The notes: a model not told the origin generated them from the sequence alone. DNA of 64,000 nt from Terribacillus saccharophilus (GCF_002272075.1 NZ_NPBJ01000003.1:310001-374000); one strand, 5' to 3'. Shown: positions 35,042 through 44,426, counted from the stretch's first letter. Numbers and translations are program-made.

Positions 35042-35590
35042 TCAATATAACTTAAGTATATTAACCAAATGTATATTCATTTCATCAGCGGATTCTTGAA
35101 AATCACGGCGGTACCATTCGATAATCAATCCGATAATTGCATTGGAGGAATAGGAAAATAAATAATCTTCTTCTAGGTGATTTGTATGTTTATCATCAAC
35201 AAGGATCGAGCGTATTTCATCGAACAGCATGTAATAATACTCTGCAGATACTTCCTTAGATAAGATAATCCTATAAAATTCTTCGTATTTTTGAACATGA
35301 TGGAAGATACGTACCGTTTCTGGGTCCAGTTTTTCTCTTTCAATATACTTTGTATGACGATAAGGTTCATTATAGGATTCTCTTAAATCCATCATAATCT
35401 CCTCGAAAAATTCCTTAAAGACATCTCCAACTTCTTGATAATGAAAATAAAAAGTTCCTCGATTTATATTTGCTAGTTTGCAGAGTTCCGTTACTTTTAT
35501 TTGAGGTAAGGGCTTCTTTTTTAGCAGATTTGTTAATGTAAGATGTATATTCTGTTTTGTTTTTAAGACTCGCAAATCATTTTTATTCAA
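35042..35590 (-). CDS. TetR/AcrR family repressor
   Basis: A 182-residue regulator. The N-terminal helix-turn-helix reads IKVTELCKLANINRGTFYFH, followed by YQEVGDVFKEF, a standard TetR layout. The C-terminal part resembles the TetR_C_7 type. The start is TTG at 35590 with AAAGGGGG upstream; a longer frame from 35644 crosses the operator. It is transcribed away from an SDR gene, with a perfect palindrome between them, so it most likely represses that gene and itself. Confidence 0.85.
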   Translation of the reverse strand: MNKNDLRVLKTKQNIHLTLTNLLKKKPLPQIKVTELCKLANINRGTFYFHYQEVGDVFKEFFEEIMMDLRESYNEPYRHTKYIEREKLDPETVRIFHHVQKYEEFYRIILSKEVSAEYYYMLFDEIRSILVDDKHTNHLEEDYLFSYSSNAIIGLIIEWYRRDFQESADEMNIHLVNILKLY

Positions 35591-35626
35591 ATAAAAAACC
35601 CCCTTTATTAAACACTTTTTAAGTAT

Positions 35627-35644
35627 TTGTACTATATCGTACAA
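35627..35644. promoter_or_regulatory. Probable TetR operator
   Basis: TTGTAC-TATATC-GTACAA, a perfect 6+6 inverted repeat with a 6-base centre, in the divergent region between the TetR and SDR genes. A second partly similar sequence (ATCGAACAAATGTAC) lies at about 35697-35711, near the SDR start. Confidence 0.65.
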
Positions 35645-35733
35645 TTTGATTTTTTCTGCTGATTGAATGCGGTTACAATTCTATATTATTATTTTATCGA
35701 ACAAATGTACATTAACTATGGGGGATGGATGAT

Positions 35734-36492
35734 ATGAGATTAAGAGATAAAGTAGCAATCGTTACAGGAGCAGCCTCAGGGATGGGGAAGGCAATAGCAG
35801 AGCTTTATGCAAAGGAAGGAGCAAAAGTAGTTGTTTCAGACTTTAATTTTGAAGGCGCCCAAGCAGTTGCTGAGGCTATCAAGAAGAAGGGTGGAGCAGC
35901 AATCGCGAATCGTACAAACGTTGCTGAGTCAGCGGACTTAGAACAATTATTCGCAGAAACAAAGGAAGCGTTTGGTAAATTAGACATTTTGGTTAACAAT
36001 GCGGGTATCATGGATGGAATGGAGCCGGTGGGGGAGATTACGGATGAGAAATGGGAACGCGTCTTTGCAGTTAACACTACTGGTGTTATGCGAGCAATGC
36101 GTATTGCTACGAACATCTTCTTGGAACAAGGCCATGGCGTAATCGTAAATAATATCTCAGCAGGCGGGTTGCGCGGGGCACGAGCAGGGGCAGCATACAC
36201 AGCTTCTAAACATGCGGTAACTGGATTGACGAAAAACACAGCTTATATGTATGCTCAATCTGGTATCCGGTGTAACGGTATTGCTCCGGGTGGTGTCGAG
36301 ACTAACATAAGTGCATCTATGACGAATATCTCCGAATTTGGAGCTGGGCGTCAGATGACTGGTAACGGAACAATGCCGCGTGTTGGAAAACCAGCTGAGA
36401 TTGCTCAACTGGCTCTATTTTTAGGTTCTGATGAATCAAGCTTCGTAAATGGGCAAGTAATAGCGGCTGACGCGGGATGGATTGCATATTAA
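35734..36492 (+). CDS. Short-chain dehydrogenase/reductase
   Basis: A 252-residue NAD(P)-dependent oxidoreductase. It has TGAASGMGKA for cofactor binding, NNAG, the catalytic Ser in NNISAGG and the YTASK catalytic pair. An Asp (VVSDFN) after beta-2 suggests NAD rather than NADP. The start at 35734 lies 8 bases after GGGGGA. Substrate unknown; regulation by the divergent TetR gene is likely. Followed by a strong terminator. Confidence 0.88.
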   Translation: MRLRDKVAIVTGAASGMGKAIAELYAKEGAKVVVSDFNFEGAQAVAEAIKKKGGAAIANRTNVAESADLEQLFAETKEAFGKLDILVNNAGIMDGMEPVGEITDEKWERVFAVNTTGVMRAMRIATNIFLEQGHGVIVNNISAGGLRGARAGAAYTASKHAVTGLTKNTAYMYAQSGIRCNGIAPGGVETNISASMTNISEFGAGRQMTGNGTMPRVGKPAEIAQLALFLGSDESSFVNGQVIAADAGWIAY

Positions 36493-36502
36493 TCGAGCTT
36501 GT

Positions 36503-36541
36503 AAAACAAAACCTGAAACTGATTTCAGGTTTTGTTTTTTT
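36503..36541 (+). terminator. SDR terminator
   Basis: A 16-bp perfect stem with CTGA loop, A-rich left and T-rich right, so it may serve both strands. Confidence 0.88.
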
Positions 36542-36576
36542 CTATAAGTATCTAAATCCAATGGCTTACTGTAAGT

Positions 36577-36798
36577 TCAGCCCCTTGGAGGAAATGGATC
36601 ATTGCCATAAGAATCCCGCTCACGAATTCTCCCGTCCCTGCCGTGAATGACATGTTCACCTTTATTCTGCTTAGCTAATTTCTTCCCATAATCCATCGCT
36701 TCTTTTTGCGTGTCAAAGCTTCCTGAAGCACGTATTGCTCCTTCTTTTTTAACCTGCCAGCTGTTATTTCCATCTGGGGCAGTGTGATAGTTTGACAT
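36577..36798 (-). CDS. DUF2188 protein
   Basis: A 73-residue protein with the DUF2188 pattern: WQVKKEGAIRASGSFDTQKEA, then A-D-GKKLAKQNKGEHVIHGRDG and a final RERDSYGNDPFPPRG. The family is small, common in bacteria and of unknown role. AGGTG lies before the ATG. Stand-alone gene. Confidence 0.85.
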   Translation of the reverse strand: MSNYHTAPDGNNSWQVKKEGAIRASGSFDTQKEAMDYGKKLAKQNKGEHVIHGRDGRIRERDSYGNDPFPPRG

Positions 36799-36906
36799 TG
36801 TTTCACCTCCAATAAAGTCACTTATAGTGTCTATACCACATAGTAGCCCTGTTTAATGCAAACGATGAGAAATCAAACTTATCTGTTCTTTAACTTGTCA
36901 CTTATT

Positions 36907-36960
36907 TGTGAAATAATGTACAAACTTTGCGATAGATTCATAACAAATATGTGAAATAAT
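36907..36960. repeat. Direct repeat in a promoter region
   Basis: TGTGAAATAAT occurs at 36907-36917 and 36950-36960, the second copy 25 bases before the start of the DUF2513-like gene. Spacing of 43 bases, about four helical turns, could suit a regulator. Confidence 0.35.
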
Positions 36961-36985
36961 TGAACTATAACAAGGAGGAGATCAC

Positions 36986-37372
36986 ATGCCAAAACTAAGC
37001 GTTACATTATTTCATGAAATACTGGGACAGTTAGAAGCAGACCAACTCCAAGGAACGAAAGCAAGAGAATACCGCTGCGAATTAGGAACATGCACACCAT
37101 ACGATGTTGTACATCATGCGGAAGTGCTGCTGCAGGAAGGATTCATTTCAGGTGTCGTAACAAACTCCAAGGATTACAGAGATGTCTTCATTGACGATAT
37201 CTTAGTAAAAGGACATGAATTGTTAGCTTTAATGGGGAACCAGCGAATTCTGGATGGTGCCAAGCGGCTGTTAGGGGAGACATACGAGAAAGCCACGCCA
37301 GGTATTCTGCTCGAGGCTCTTAATTTAGCGATGAAACAATATAAAAGCATACAAGAGGAGCTTGCCGTCTAG
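36986..37372 (+). CDS. DUF2513-like winged-helix protein
   Basis: A 128-residue protein. DVVHHAEVLLQEGFISG looks like a winged-helix region. FIDDILVKGHELLALMGNQR and the final amphipathic helices resemble the DUF2513/YjcQ-type proteins carried by phages and islands. AAGGAGGAG precedes the ATG. The terminator overlaps its stop codon. Function unknown. Confidence 0.65.
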   Translation: MPKLSVTLFHEILGQLEADQLQGTKAREYRCELGTCTPYDVVHHAEVLLQEGFISGVVTNSKDYRDVFIDDILVKGHELLALMGNQRILDGAKRLLGETYEKATPGILLEALNLAMKQYKSIQEELAV

Positions 37373-37387
37373 GCAAGCTCCTTATTT
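37357..37387 (+). terminator. Terminator of the DUF2513-like gene
   Basis: Stem GGAGCTTGCC/GGCAAGCTCC overlapping the stop, then TTATTTAT. May also end the small minus-strand gene. Confidence 0.75.
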
Positions 37388-37396
37388 ATACCGTTT

Positions 37397-37540
37397 TTAA
37401 CGTTCTTTAAGATAATAATCATCCATACTGTGTTGTTCTCTACGGTGGCTTCTTGTATATCCACATTTACACGAATCAGTAACACTATCAATCTTATGTC
37501 GGCCTCGCAACTTGCAGAAGAGCTTGTAAAACAGCTTCAC
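37397..37540 (-). CDS. 47-residue Cys/His-containing small protein
   Basis: Starts GTG at 37540 with AGGTGG upstream and reads MKLFYKLFCKLRGRHKIDSV, DSCKCGYTRSHRREQHS and MDDYYLKER. The DSCKCGY-x-RSHR segment resembles small Bacillus phage proteins with a zinc-knuckle-like motif, but only two closely spaced Cys are present plus C9. Likely real given its clean frame between two gene ends; function unknown. Confidence 0.5.
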   Translation of the reverse strand: MKLFYKLFCKLRGRHKIDSVTDSCKCGYTRSHRREQHSMDDYYLKER

Positions 37541-37658
37541 AACACCACCTGCTTTCTAGCTTTTGGTAATAGCATAATCTAATATACCCAAAAATTATGT
37601 CGAAAGAAGGCGAAAAGTATGTAAATTCTATGAAAAAAAACCGGCCGGAGCCGATTTT

Positions 37659-38288
37659 TTATTGAATGGAACGATATAAACCGATTACTTTACCAAGAAT
37701 ACTAACATTATCCAAAATGATAGGATTCATCGTACTGTTTTCTGGCTGCAGTCGGATCTGGTTTTCTTCCTTGAAGAAACGTTTCACTGTTGCTTCATTG
37801 TCCTCTGTCATCGCTACAACAATCTCTCCATTTTGAGCGGTCTGCTGCTGTTTGACGATGACCATGTCTCCATCTAGAATACCGGCTTCTATCATACTCT
37901 CTCCTACAATAACCAAAACAAAAATATTATCGTCCGGTCCTACTAGATGGCTAGGTACAGGGACATATTCTTCTATATTCTCCACTGCTGTAATTGGAAT
38001 ACCAGCTGTTACTTTTCCGATTACCGGAGCGTAGTTTGCCTCACCTCGAGGAATATCTGTTTGTTCTTCACTATCAAATGATAATACCTCGATAGCGCGC
38101 GGCTTTGTTGGGTCGCGACGGATAAGACCTTTTTTCTCTAAACGAGAAAGATGGCCGTGAACGGTAGAGCTTGAGGCCAATCCAACTGCTTCGCCGATTT
38201 CTCTAACGGATGGCGGGTAGCCTTTATCGAGTACCTGCTCCTTTATGTATGCTAGAATCGCTTCCTGTCTTTTCGATAGTTTTATCAT
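37659..38288 (-). CDS. lexA: SOS repressor LexA
   Basis: A 209-residue repressor. The N-terminal winged helix reads [20 protein letters not shown]. The self-cleavage site A95-G96 lies in VTAGIP. The protease dyad is S131 (GESMIEAG) and K169 (ATVKRFF). ATG 38288 gives MIKLSKRQ as in relatives; longer frames cross the operator region. Divergent from the SOS peptide/yneB unit, with shared LexA boxes between them. Confidence 0.97.
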   Translation of the reverse strand: MIKLSKRQEAILAYIKEQVLDKGYPPSVREIGEAVGLASSSTVHGHLSRLEKKGLIRRDPTKPRAIEVLSFDSEEQTDIPRGEANYAPVIGKVTAGIPITAVENIEEYVPVPSHLVGPDDNIFVLVIVGESMIEAGILDGDMVIVKQQQTAQNGEIVVAMTEDNEATVKRFFKEENQIRLQPENSTMNPIILDNVSILGKVIGLYRSIQ

Positions 38289-38325
38289 GTATCGAACACC
38301 CCGTGCATATATTTTTATTACATAC

Positions 38326-38429
38326 AGTATACCATGATAGATTGCAATATACAAACATCCGTTCGAAAAAAGGTCTTGACTAGAACCTATGTTCGTATAT
38401 AATGGAATTAACAAAGAGAACGCATGTTC
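38326..38429. promoter_or_regulatory. Divergent lexA / SOS-peptide promoters with three LexA boxes
   Basis: Minus-strand promoter for lexA: TTGTAT (38349-38354), 17-base spacer, TATACT (38326-38331), with a one-mismatch box (GAACGGATGTTT, 38353-38364) over its -35. Plus-strand promoter: TTGACT (38376-38381), 16-base spacer, TATAAT (38398-38403). A perfect GAAC-N4-GTTC box sits between -35 and -10 (38383-38394) and a second perfect box at 38418-38429, downstream of the start point. Such placement predicts tight SOS control of the plus-strand unit. Confidence 0.88.
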
Positions 38430-38450
38430 TTGAAAACGGAGGGGTCTACC

Positions 38451-38546
38451 ATGTTCAAAAAACTAGCGAAATCAGATCTATTCTATTATGTGCTTTTCGG
38501 CTTCACGCTTTTCTTCTTATACTTTACACTTATAATGAGCGTCTAA
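38451..38546 (+). CDS. 31-residue SOS-controlled membrane peptide in the yneA position
   Basis: A short frame with a strong site (GGAGGGG, 6 bases before ATG). It begins [20 protein letters not shown] and ends YFTLIMSV, so it is a basic N-terminus followed by one membrane helix and almost nothing beyond. In B. subtilis this position holds yneA, a SOS-induced division inhibitor of about 105 residues with a membrane helix and an external LysM domain. Here there is no LysM part and no frame downstream that could supply it. It is either a reduced division inhibitor acting through its helix or an unrelated SOS peptide. yneB follows after 25 bases. Confidence 0.75.
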   Translation: MFKKLAKSDLFYYVLFGFTLFFLYFTLIMSV

Positions 38547-38559
38547 TTAGTCGAAGTGA

Positions 38560-39231
<672 letters not shown>

Positions 39232-39273
39232 CATAGTGTGTATCAAGTTTAATGCTTAAAGGAGCATATATAT

Positions 39274-39498
39274 ATGTTAACTAAAGACAAATTAGCACGC
39301 CTCAATGCTTTAGCAAATAAAGCCAAGGCAGAAGGACTCAGCCTTAGCGAACAGAAAGAGCAAAAAGAACTAAGACAGGAATATCTGGGAAATGTACGTT
39401 CTTCATTCAAAAATCAGTTCAAGTCGATGACGGTGATGGATCGTGAAGGCAATGACGTAACACCAGAAAAAGTAAAAAAATTACGTGAAGAGGAATAA
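39274..39498 (+). CDS. ynzC: DUF896 protein YnzC
   Basis: A 74-residue protein of the DUF896 (UPF0291) family with a two-helix hairpin: LARLNALANKAKAEGLSLSE and EQKELRQEYLGNVRSSFKNQ. Part of the B. subtilis lexA-divergent SOS unit. AAAGGAG lies 9 bases before the ATG. Function unknown. Confidence 0.92.
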   Translation: MLTKDKLARLNALANKAKAEGLSLSEQKEQKELRQEYLGNVRSSFKNQFKSMTVMDREGNDVTPEKVKKLREEE

Positions 39499-39541
39499 GA
39501 AGGGTTGGCTGGCTTCGTGCACAGCCGTTCCCTTCTTTTTC
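39498..39541 (+). terminator. Terminator after ynzC
   Basis: Imperfect stem AGAAGGG...CCCTTCT with an inner GGCTG/CAGCC part, ending in TTTTTCT. Confidence 0.75.
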
Positions 39542-39624
39542 TATGTATAAATCCTTGTCTCTCAGAGGATTTCAGTATAGGATGAACAAGAGTACATAAT
39601 TTGCTAGATGAAAGGGATGTTTAC

Positions 39625-41628
39625 ATGGTTCAGACTACAGAATTGCTTTCCATTAATACAATTCGTACGTTATCAATCGATGCAATCGAAGCAGCGAATT
39701 CCGGCCACCCAGGTATGCCGATGGGTGCAGCGCCGATGGCTTATACGCTTTTCACCGATTTCATGGCTCACAATCCGAAGAATTCCCATTGGTTCAACAG
39801 GGACCGTTTCGTATTGTCTGCTGGACATGGTTCCATGTTATTGTATTCCCTCTTGCATTTGTCTGGATACAAAGTATCCATCGATGATTTGAAATCCTTC
39901 CGTCAGTACGGATCCCGTACACCTGGACATCCGGAAGTCCACCATACAGATGGTGTAGAAGCAACTACTGGTCCGCTTGGACAAGGTATCGCGATGGCTA
40001 CCGGCATGGCGATGGCAGAGGCACATCTTGCGGCGAAGTATAATAAAGAAGACTTTCCTGTCGTAGATCACTACACATATGCAATTTGTGGTGATGGTGA
40101 CTTAATGGAAGGTATTTCACACGAAACAGCTTCCCTTGCAGGTCATCTTGGCTTGGACAAGCTAATCGTTCTGTATGATTCCAATGATATTTCTCTTGAT
40201 GGTGATCTTCACCATAGCTTCTCTGAAAACGTAGAGGATCGCTTCAAAGCTTATGGCTGGCAAGTTATTCGTGTCGAAGAAGGTAAAAATGTAGACGCAA
40301 TTCGCGAAGCAATCAAAGAAGCGAAAGCAAATACAACACAGCCGACTTTGATTGAAGTAAAAACAGTTATCGGATATGGTTCTCCGAACAAATCAGCTAA
40401 AAGTGCTTCTCATGGCTCACCACTAGGCGTAGATGAAGTGAAGCTCACGAAGGAATATTACAAATGGAAGCATGAAGACTTCTACGTTCCAGATGAAGTT
40501 TATGCTGACTTTGAAGAGAAAGTCGTTAAAAACGGCGCTGAAGCAGAAAATGCTTGGAATGAGCTGTTTGCGAAGTACGAAGAAGCTCACCCTGAACTTG
40601 CAAAAGAACTGGCTACTGCAATCAAGGGAGAGTTGCCAGAAGGATGGGCAGATACGCTTCCAACGTATGAAGAGGGCAAAGACAAGACTGCTACTCGCTC
40701 TGCTTCTGGTAAAGTATTGAATGCAATCGCAGATGCTGTGCCTAGCTTGTTCGGCGGAAGTGCTGACCTTGCAGGTTCGAATAAAACATTGCTTGCTAAA
40801 GAAGAGAACTTCTCTAAAGCAAACTATAGCGGACGCAATATCTGGTTCGGTGTGCGCGAATTCGCAATGGGAGCTGCATTAAACGGTATGGCACTTCATG
40901 GCGGATTGAAAGTGTACGGCGGTACATTCTTCGTCTTCAGTGACTACTTGCGCCCGGCTATCCGTTTGTCTGCATTGATGGGAACACCTGTGACATACGT
41001 ACTGACACATGATTCTATTGCAGTCGGAGAAGATGGCCCAACGCATGAACCGATCGAACAGCTTCCATCTCTTCGTGCAATGCCAGGTTTGAGTGTTGTC
41101 CGTCCAGCAGACGGTAACGAAACGCAAGCTGCTTGGAGACTGTCACTTGAGTCTGAAAAGGTTCCAACTGCGCTTGTATTGACGCGTCAGGATCTTCCTA
41201 CACTGCCATCCACGCAGCAAGCTGCGTATGAAGGCGTTAAGAAGGGGGCATACGTTGTAAGCCCTGCTCAGAAGGAAACAGCCGACGTCTTGCTTCTTGC
41301 AACTGGCTCAGAAGTGCAATTGGCTGTACGTGCACAAGAAGCACTTCGTGAACAGAACATTGAGGCTTCTGTTGTCAGCATGCCTTCTTGGGACCGTTTC
41401 GAGCTTCAAGAGCAATCCTATAAGGATAGCGTCCTGCCTCCAGCAGTGAAGAAACGTGTTGGTATTGAAATGGCTTCTCCGCTAGGCTGGGAAAGATATG
41501 TTGGCGATGAAGGCAAAGTAATCGGCATTAACACATTCGGTGCCTCTGGCAACGGAGATAAATTGATCGAAGCTTTCGGCTTTACTGTTGAGAATGTAAT
41601 TGAAAAAGTAAAATCCATATTGGATTAA
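39625..41628 (+). CDS. tkt: Transketolase
   Basis: Thiamine-diphosphate enzyme of the pentose phosphate pathway transferring two-carbon units. The 667-residue protein, the B. subtilis length, has the TPP motif GDGDLMEG...[18 protein letters not shown], and the pyrimidine-domain [12 protein letters not shown]. The ATG at 39625 follows AAAGGG; a TTG at 39601 in the same frame is unlikely. Stand-alone with its own terminator. Confidence 0.97.
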   Translation: MVQTTELLSINTIRTLSIDAIEAANSGHPGMPMGAAPMAYTLFTDFMAHNPKNSHWFNRDRFVLSAGHGSMLLYSLLHLSGYKVSIDDLKSFRQYGSRTPGHPEVHHTDGVEATTGPLGQGIAMATGMAMAEAHLAAKYNKEDFPVVDHYTYAICGDGDLMEGISHETASLAGHLGLDKLIVLYDSNDISLDGDLHHSFSENVEDRFKAYGWQVIRVEEGKNVDAIREAIKEAKANTTQPTLIEVKTVIGYGSPNKSAKSASHGSPLGVDEVKLTKEYYKWKHEDFYVPDEVYADFEEKVVKNGAEAENAWNELFAKYEEAHPELAKELATAIKGELPEGWADTLPTYEEGKDKTATRSASGKVLNAIADAVPSLFGGSADLAGSNKTLLAKEENFSKANYSGRNIWFGVREFAMGAALNGMALHGGLKVYGGTFFVFSDYLRPAIRLSALMGTPVTYVLTHDSIAVGEDGPTHEPIEQLPSLRAMPGLSVVRPADGNETQAAWRLSLESEKVPTALVLTRQDLPTLPSTQQAAYEGVKKGAYVVSPAQKETADVLLLATGSEVQLAVRAQEALREQNIEASVVSMPSWDRFELQEQSYKDSVLPPAVKKRVGIEMASPLGWERYVGDEGKVIGINTFGASGNGDKLIEAFGFTVENVIEKVKSILD

Positions 41629-41632
41629 TGTG

Positions 41633-41666
41633 AAAGACCGGCCGTAGAATATGGCCGGTCTTTTTC
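41633..41666 (+). terminator. tkt terminator
   Basis: An 11-bp stem (AAAGACCGGCC/GGCCGGTCTTT) with a 9-base loop then TTTTT. Confidence 0.88.
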
Positions 41667-41786
41667 TAATATGACAAAATTCGACTAAACTTTTGCAACT
41701 TCGTGTCTCTTTGCTACATGTTCCGAGGGATTAAGCATCGTTCCTCACGTATACTATTCTTTCAAAGGAGAAGGAGGGACAAGCTT

Positions 41787-42185
41787 ATGAAAGAATACTT
41801 CGTCTATTGGGTGAAACACGAGATTTATTTCCGATATTTTTATAAGTCCGATATCCTCTATCGTTTTTTCCTCTCCAGTCAAGTGGAGGATACCGTATAT
41901 GTGCAGGAGCAGCTAGATTATATCACTTATGATTTTTCTCCTGGAGCGTCACTTCAGCAAGCGCTTTATCAAGACGATAGCGTCCATTTAGAGACGGATC
42001 AGCACTATCTTCGGGTGGTCTGTGATTCCTTGACGACTGCCGAAGAAACGGTCTTCTCAGAGCTCCGCCACTTCGATTCTTCCTTTTTTATTATTGAGCC
42101 AGCAGCGAACAACTGTGGCTGGATTGCGCCTATCATAAAAAATGACTTACAATCACGGGTTCATCTATTGTATTCTTCCTTTTGA
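41787..42185 (+). CDS. sirA: Sporulation inhibitor of replication SirA-like
   Basis: A 132-residue protein in the sirA (yneE) position between tkt and yneF. It starts MKEYFVYWVKHEIYFRYFYK, like the aromatic N-terminus of SirA, and ends with an FFIIEPAANNCGWIAPI segment like the family C-terminus. SirA binds DnaA domain I and blocks new initiations once Spo0A is active. Sequence similarity in the middle is low, so the call rests on ends and synteny. The ATG at 41787 follows GGAGAAGGAGGG; a longer frame from 41703 is unlikely. Confidence 0.8.
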   Translation: MKEYFVYWVKHEIYFRYFYKSDILYRFFLSSQVEDTVYVQEQLDYITYDFSPGASLQQALYQDDSVHLETDQHYLRVVCDSLTTAEETVFSELRHFDSSFFIIEPAANNCGWIAPIIKNDLQSRVHLLYSSF

Positions 42186-42228
42186 TTGTCTATACTAGAT
42201 TAGAGATATTTTGAAGGAGGAAGCCAAT

Positions 42229-42450
42229 ATGAGTCCGATCTGGGTCGTACTTATAGCACTGGCTGCATTGATTATCGGCGTTGCGCTAGGATTTTTCATT
42301 GCCAGAAAGTACATGATGAACTATCTTAAGAAGAACCCGCCAATTAATGAACAGATGCTTCGTACAATGATGATGCAAATGGGTCAAAAACCATCACAAA
42401 AGAAAATTAACCAAATGATGCGCGCAATGAATAACCAACAAGGTAAATAA
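42229..42450 (+). CDS. yneF: UPF0154 membrane protein YneF
   Basis: A 73-residue protein with one N-terminal membrane helix ([20 protein letters not shown]) followed by [20 protein letters not shown] and [20 protein letters not shown], invariant features of UPF0154. AAGGAGG lies before ATG 42229. Function unknown; strongly conserved in Bacilli. Confidence 0.95.
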   Translation: MSPIWVVLIALAALIIGVALGFFIARKYMMNYLKKNPPINEQMLRTMMMQMGQKPSQKKINQMMRAMNNQQGK

Positions 42451-42534
42451 GCAATTATTTCTATATAGCTTTGACGTTTCAAGTTGGCGATTTGGCATTG
42501 CAAACAAGGGATATGATTGCTGATAGTAGTAATT

Positions 42535-42560
42535 AAAATCCAGGAACCACTTTTTCTGCT
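42535..42560 (+). repeat. 26-bp direct repeat flanking the beta-lactamase-like gene, copy 1
   Basis: Identical to 44256-44281; it begins AAAATCCAGGAACCACTTTT. The two copies enclose one gene, 1721 bases apart. Confidence 0.9.
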
Positions 42561-42588
42561 TAATACTAAGTAGAATGAGTGGTTTTTT
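42545..42588 (+). terminator. Terminator-like hairpin within the direct repeat region
   Basis: AACCACT ... AGTGGTT arms with T-run after the right arm. The left arm lies inside the 26-base repeat. Confidence 0.5.
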
Positions 42589-42835
42589 GTTGTTTAATAA
42601 AGCTTCATCATGTCACACACGAGATTAAACTAAGAAAACTATGATGAACAAGAAGAGAAATATAAACACCTTTATATTTTCCTGTCAGTCAGAAAAGAGA
42701 GGTATTAAATCACTAAAGTCTTTGTCAAAATATCAGTCTGAAGTCTTAGAGAGTTCCATTCTATGGAACGATGGAAAATCAACCTGAATTGCTTAAAATG
42801 AACCTAGATACAGAAAAGAGAGAAGGGTTCAACTC

Positions 42836-44257
42836 ATGAAACAAGAAACAGGAGTCAGAGATTTCGAACGATACAGCAATGAAATTTTAAAAAAATACAA
42901 AGTACCTGGTTTTGCGATTGGATTAGCCAAGGATGGTGAATTGAGTTATAAGAAAGAGTTTGGACATCGTGACATGGAAGCCGAACTACCATTATCAGCA
43001 GATACGGTTTTTGGAGTTGGTTCCATAACAAAGGCGTTTACAGCTACTGCCATACTTCAATTACAAGAGAAAAGAAAACTGTCGGTCAAACATCCTGTCA
43101 CCAAGTATTTGCCAGAATTCAAGACATCAAATGAAGTGCAAACAAAACAAATGACGATTCACCATTTTTTGACACATACATCAGGTCTGCCGCCACTATC
43201 TACTTTAATAGCCGCTGTTAAGAAAAGTATGGAAAAGGACCCGAAATTCGGGGGAGAGCAGCAACAAGGTAGTCCTTTGGATGCGATTCCTGAAATTGAT
43301 ACATACGCAAATTTAATGGATTCTATCGCAAATACAGAATTTACACTTCTTGGAGAGCCAGGAACTGAATTCAGTTATTCCAATGATGCCTATGCCCTTT
43401 TAGGTGCAATAATCGAACGGGTAAGTGGTATGCCATACGAACAATATGTGCAAGAAAATATTTTAGAGCCTGCTGGTATGCATAACAGTGGTTTTCAATA
43501 TAAGAATGACTATAAAGATACAGCTGTTTTATATGACATGCGAGTGCAAGATGGCGAAGAAATTGTATTCCGATCCAATAATCCTTGGGACGCTCCAGCA
43601 ATGCGTGCAGCAGGATTTTTAAAATCGACAGTAACTGACATGCTCAAGTTTACAGAAATTATTCGGAACAGCGGAGAGGTTGGTCGTACACGTATTCTGT
43701 CCCCTGAAAGTGTGGAGTTAATGACAACACCACACATAAAATGTGCGCATGGGAGTTTTTATGGTTACGGTTTAACAATCATTCCAGATTTCTTTGGATA
43801 TAAACTTATTCATCATGGCGGAGATATTAAAGGGGTAACGGCTCAAATGAATATCCTGCCTGAACTCAATCTTTCTGGAATATCTCTTGCAAACTTAGCT
43901 GGGGCACCATCTTCGAAACTGCTTTTCAGCGCATTTTCCACACAGCATTTGGACAAAAACATCGATGCATCACACTTAAACGTGGGGACTGTAGACTTAT
44001 CTCTTGAAAGTTTAAAGGAATACGAGGGTACTTTCATATCAGGTGACGGTATGATGAATGAATTTTATGTAGAGGATGGAAGGCTGCATCTAGCAACCGC
44101 TGGAATGCCTGTTGTAATACTTGATCCTATTGGAGATGATCAGTTTTTACTTACCCTAAGAGAAATGGATTCTACGATTCGGTTTGTGAGAGATAACGAC
44201 AAGAAGATTCATCGCATTGAATTTGTATTACGCCAGATTCCAAAGATAGAGAAATAA
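42836..44257 (+). CDS. Serine beta-lactamase-like hydrolase (class C/esterase fold)
   Basis: A 473-residue protein of the beta-lactamase/PBP-like family. The SxxK motif is S63-I-T-K66 (GVGSITKAF). The YxN motif is Y181-S-N183. HHGGD near residue 325 takes the KTG place. A C-terminal lipocalin-like beta domain follows (LKEYEGTFISGDGMM). There is no signal peptide, so it probably acts in the cytoplasm as a D-aminopeptidase or esterase rather than an antibiotic-hydrolysing enzyme. It is not in the B. subtilis neighbourhood and is enclosed by a 26-base direct repeat, the second copy of which overlaps the stop codon. Confidence 0.85.
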   Translation: MKQETGVRDFERYSNEILKKYKVPGFAIGLAKDGELSYKKEFGHRDMEAELPLSADTVFGVGSITKAFTATAILQLQEKRKLSVKHPVTKYLPEFKTSNEVQTKQMTIHHFLTHTSGLPPLSTLIAAVKKSMEKDPKFGGEQQQGSPLDAIPEIDTYANLMDSIANTEFTLLGEPGTEFSYSNDAYALLGAIIERVSGMPYEQYVQENILEPAGMHNSGFQYKNDYKDTAVLYDMRVQDGEEIVFRSNNPWDAPAMRAAGFLKSTVTDMLKFTEIIRNSGEVGRTRILSPESVELMTTPHIKCAHGSFYGYGLTIIPDFFGYKLIHHGGDIKGVTAQMNILPELNLSGISLANLAGAPSSKLLFSAFSTQHLDKNIDASHLNVGTVDLSLESLKEYEGTFISGDGMMNEFYVEDGRLHLATAGMPVVILDPIGDDQFLLTLREMDSTIRFVRDNDKKIHRIEFVLRQIPKIEK

Positions 44258-44281
44258 AATCCAGGAACCACTTTTTCTGCT
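44256..44281 (+). repeat. 26-bp direct repeat, copy 2
   Basis: Exact match to 42535-42560. It overlaps the last two bases of the hydrolase stop codon. Confidence 0.9.
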
Positions 44282-44426
44282 GAGAAATTTAGCGGGAAAA
44301 ATGGTTTCTTTGATGTTTAATATCCATTTTTTATTGGAATGCGACTAAGTATAAATTGATCATAAGTTTTTATTGTGCATATTTTGATAACACTAGTTAT
44401 TGAATTAGGAAGGGGATGGTAAAGAG

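Larger units (their letters stand above)
42451..42835. other. 385-base intergenic stretch before the beta-lactamase-like gene
   Basis: Holds the first copy of a 26-base direct repeat (42535-42560) and a terminator-like hairpin. The rest is AT-rich with no frame supported by a start and ribosome site. Confidence 0.5.

Noticed and set aside
41703..42185. Longer N-terminus for the SirA-like protein
   Set aside because: The strong ribosome site before 41787 lies inside the longer frame, and the extra residues look random.
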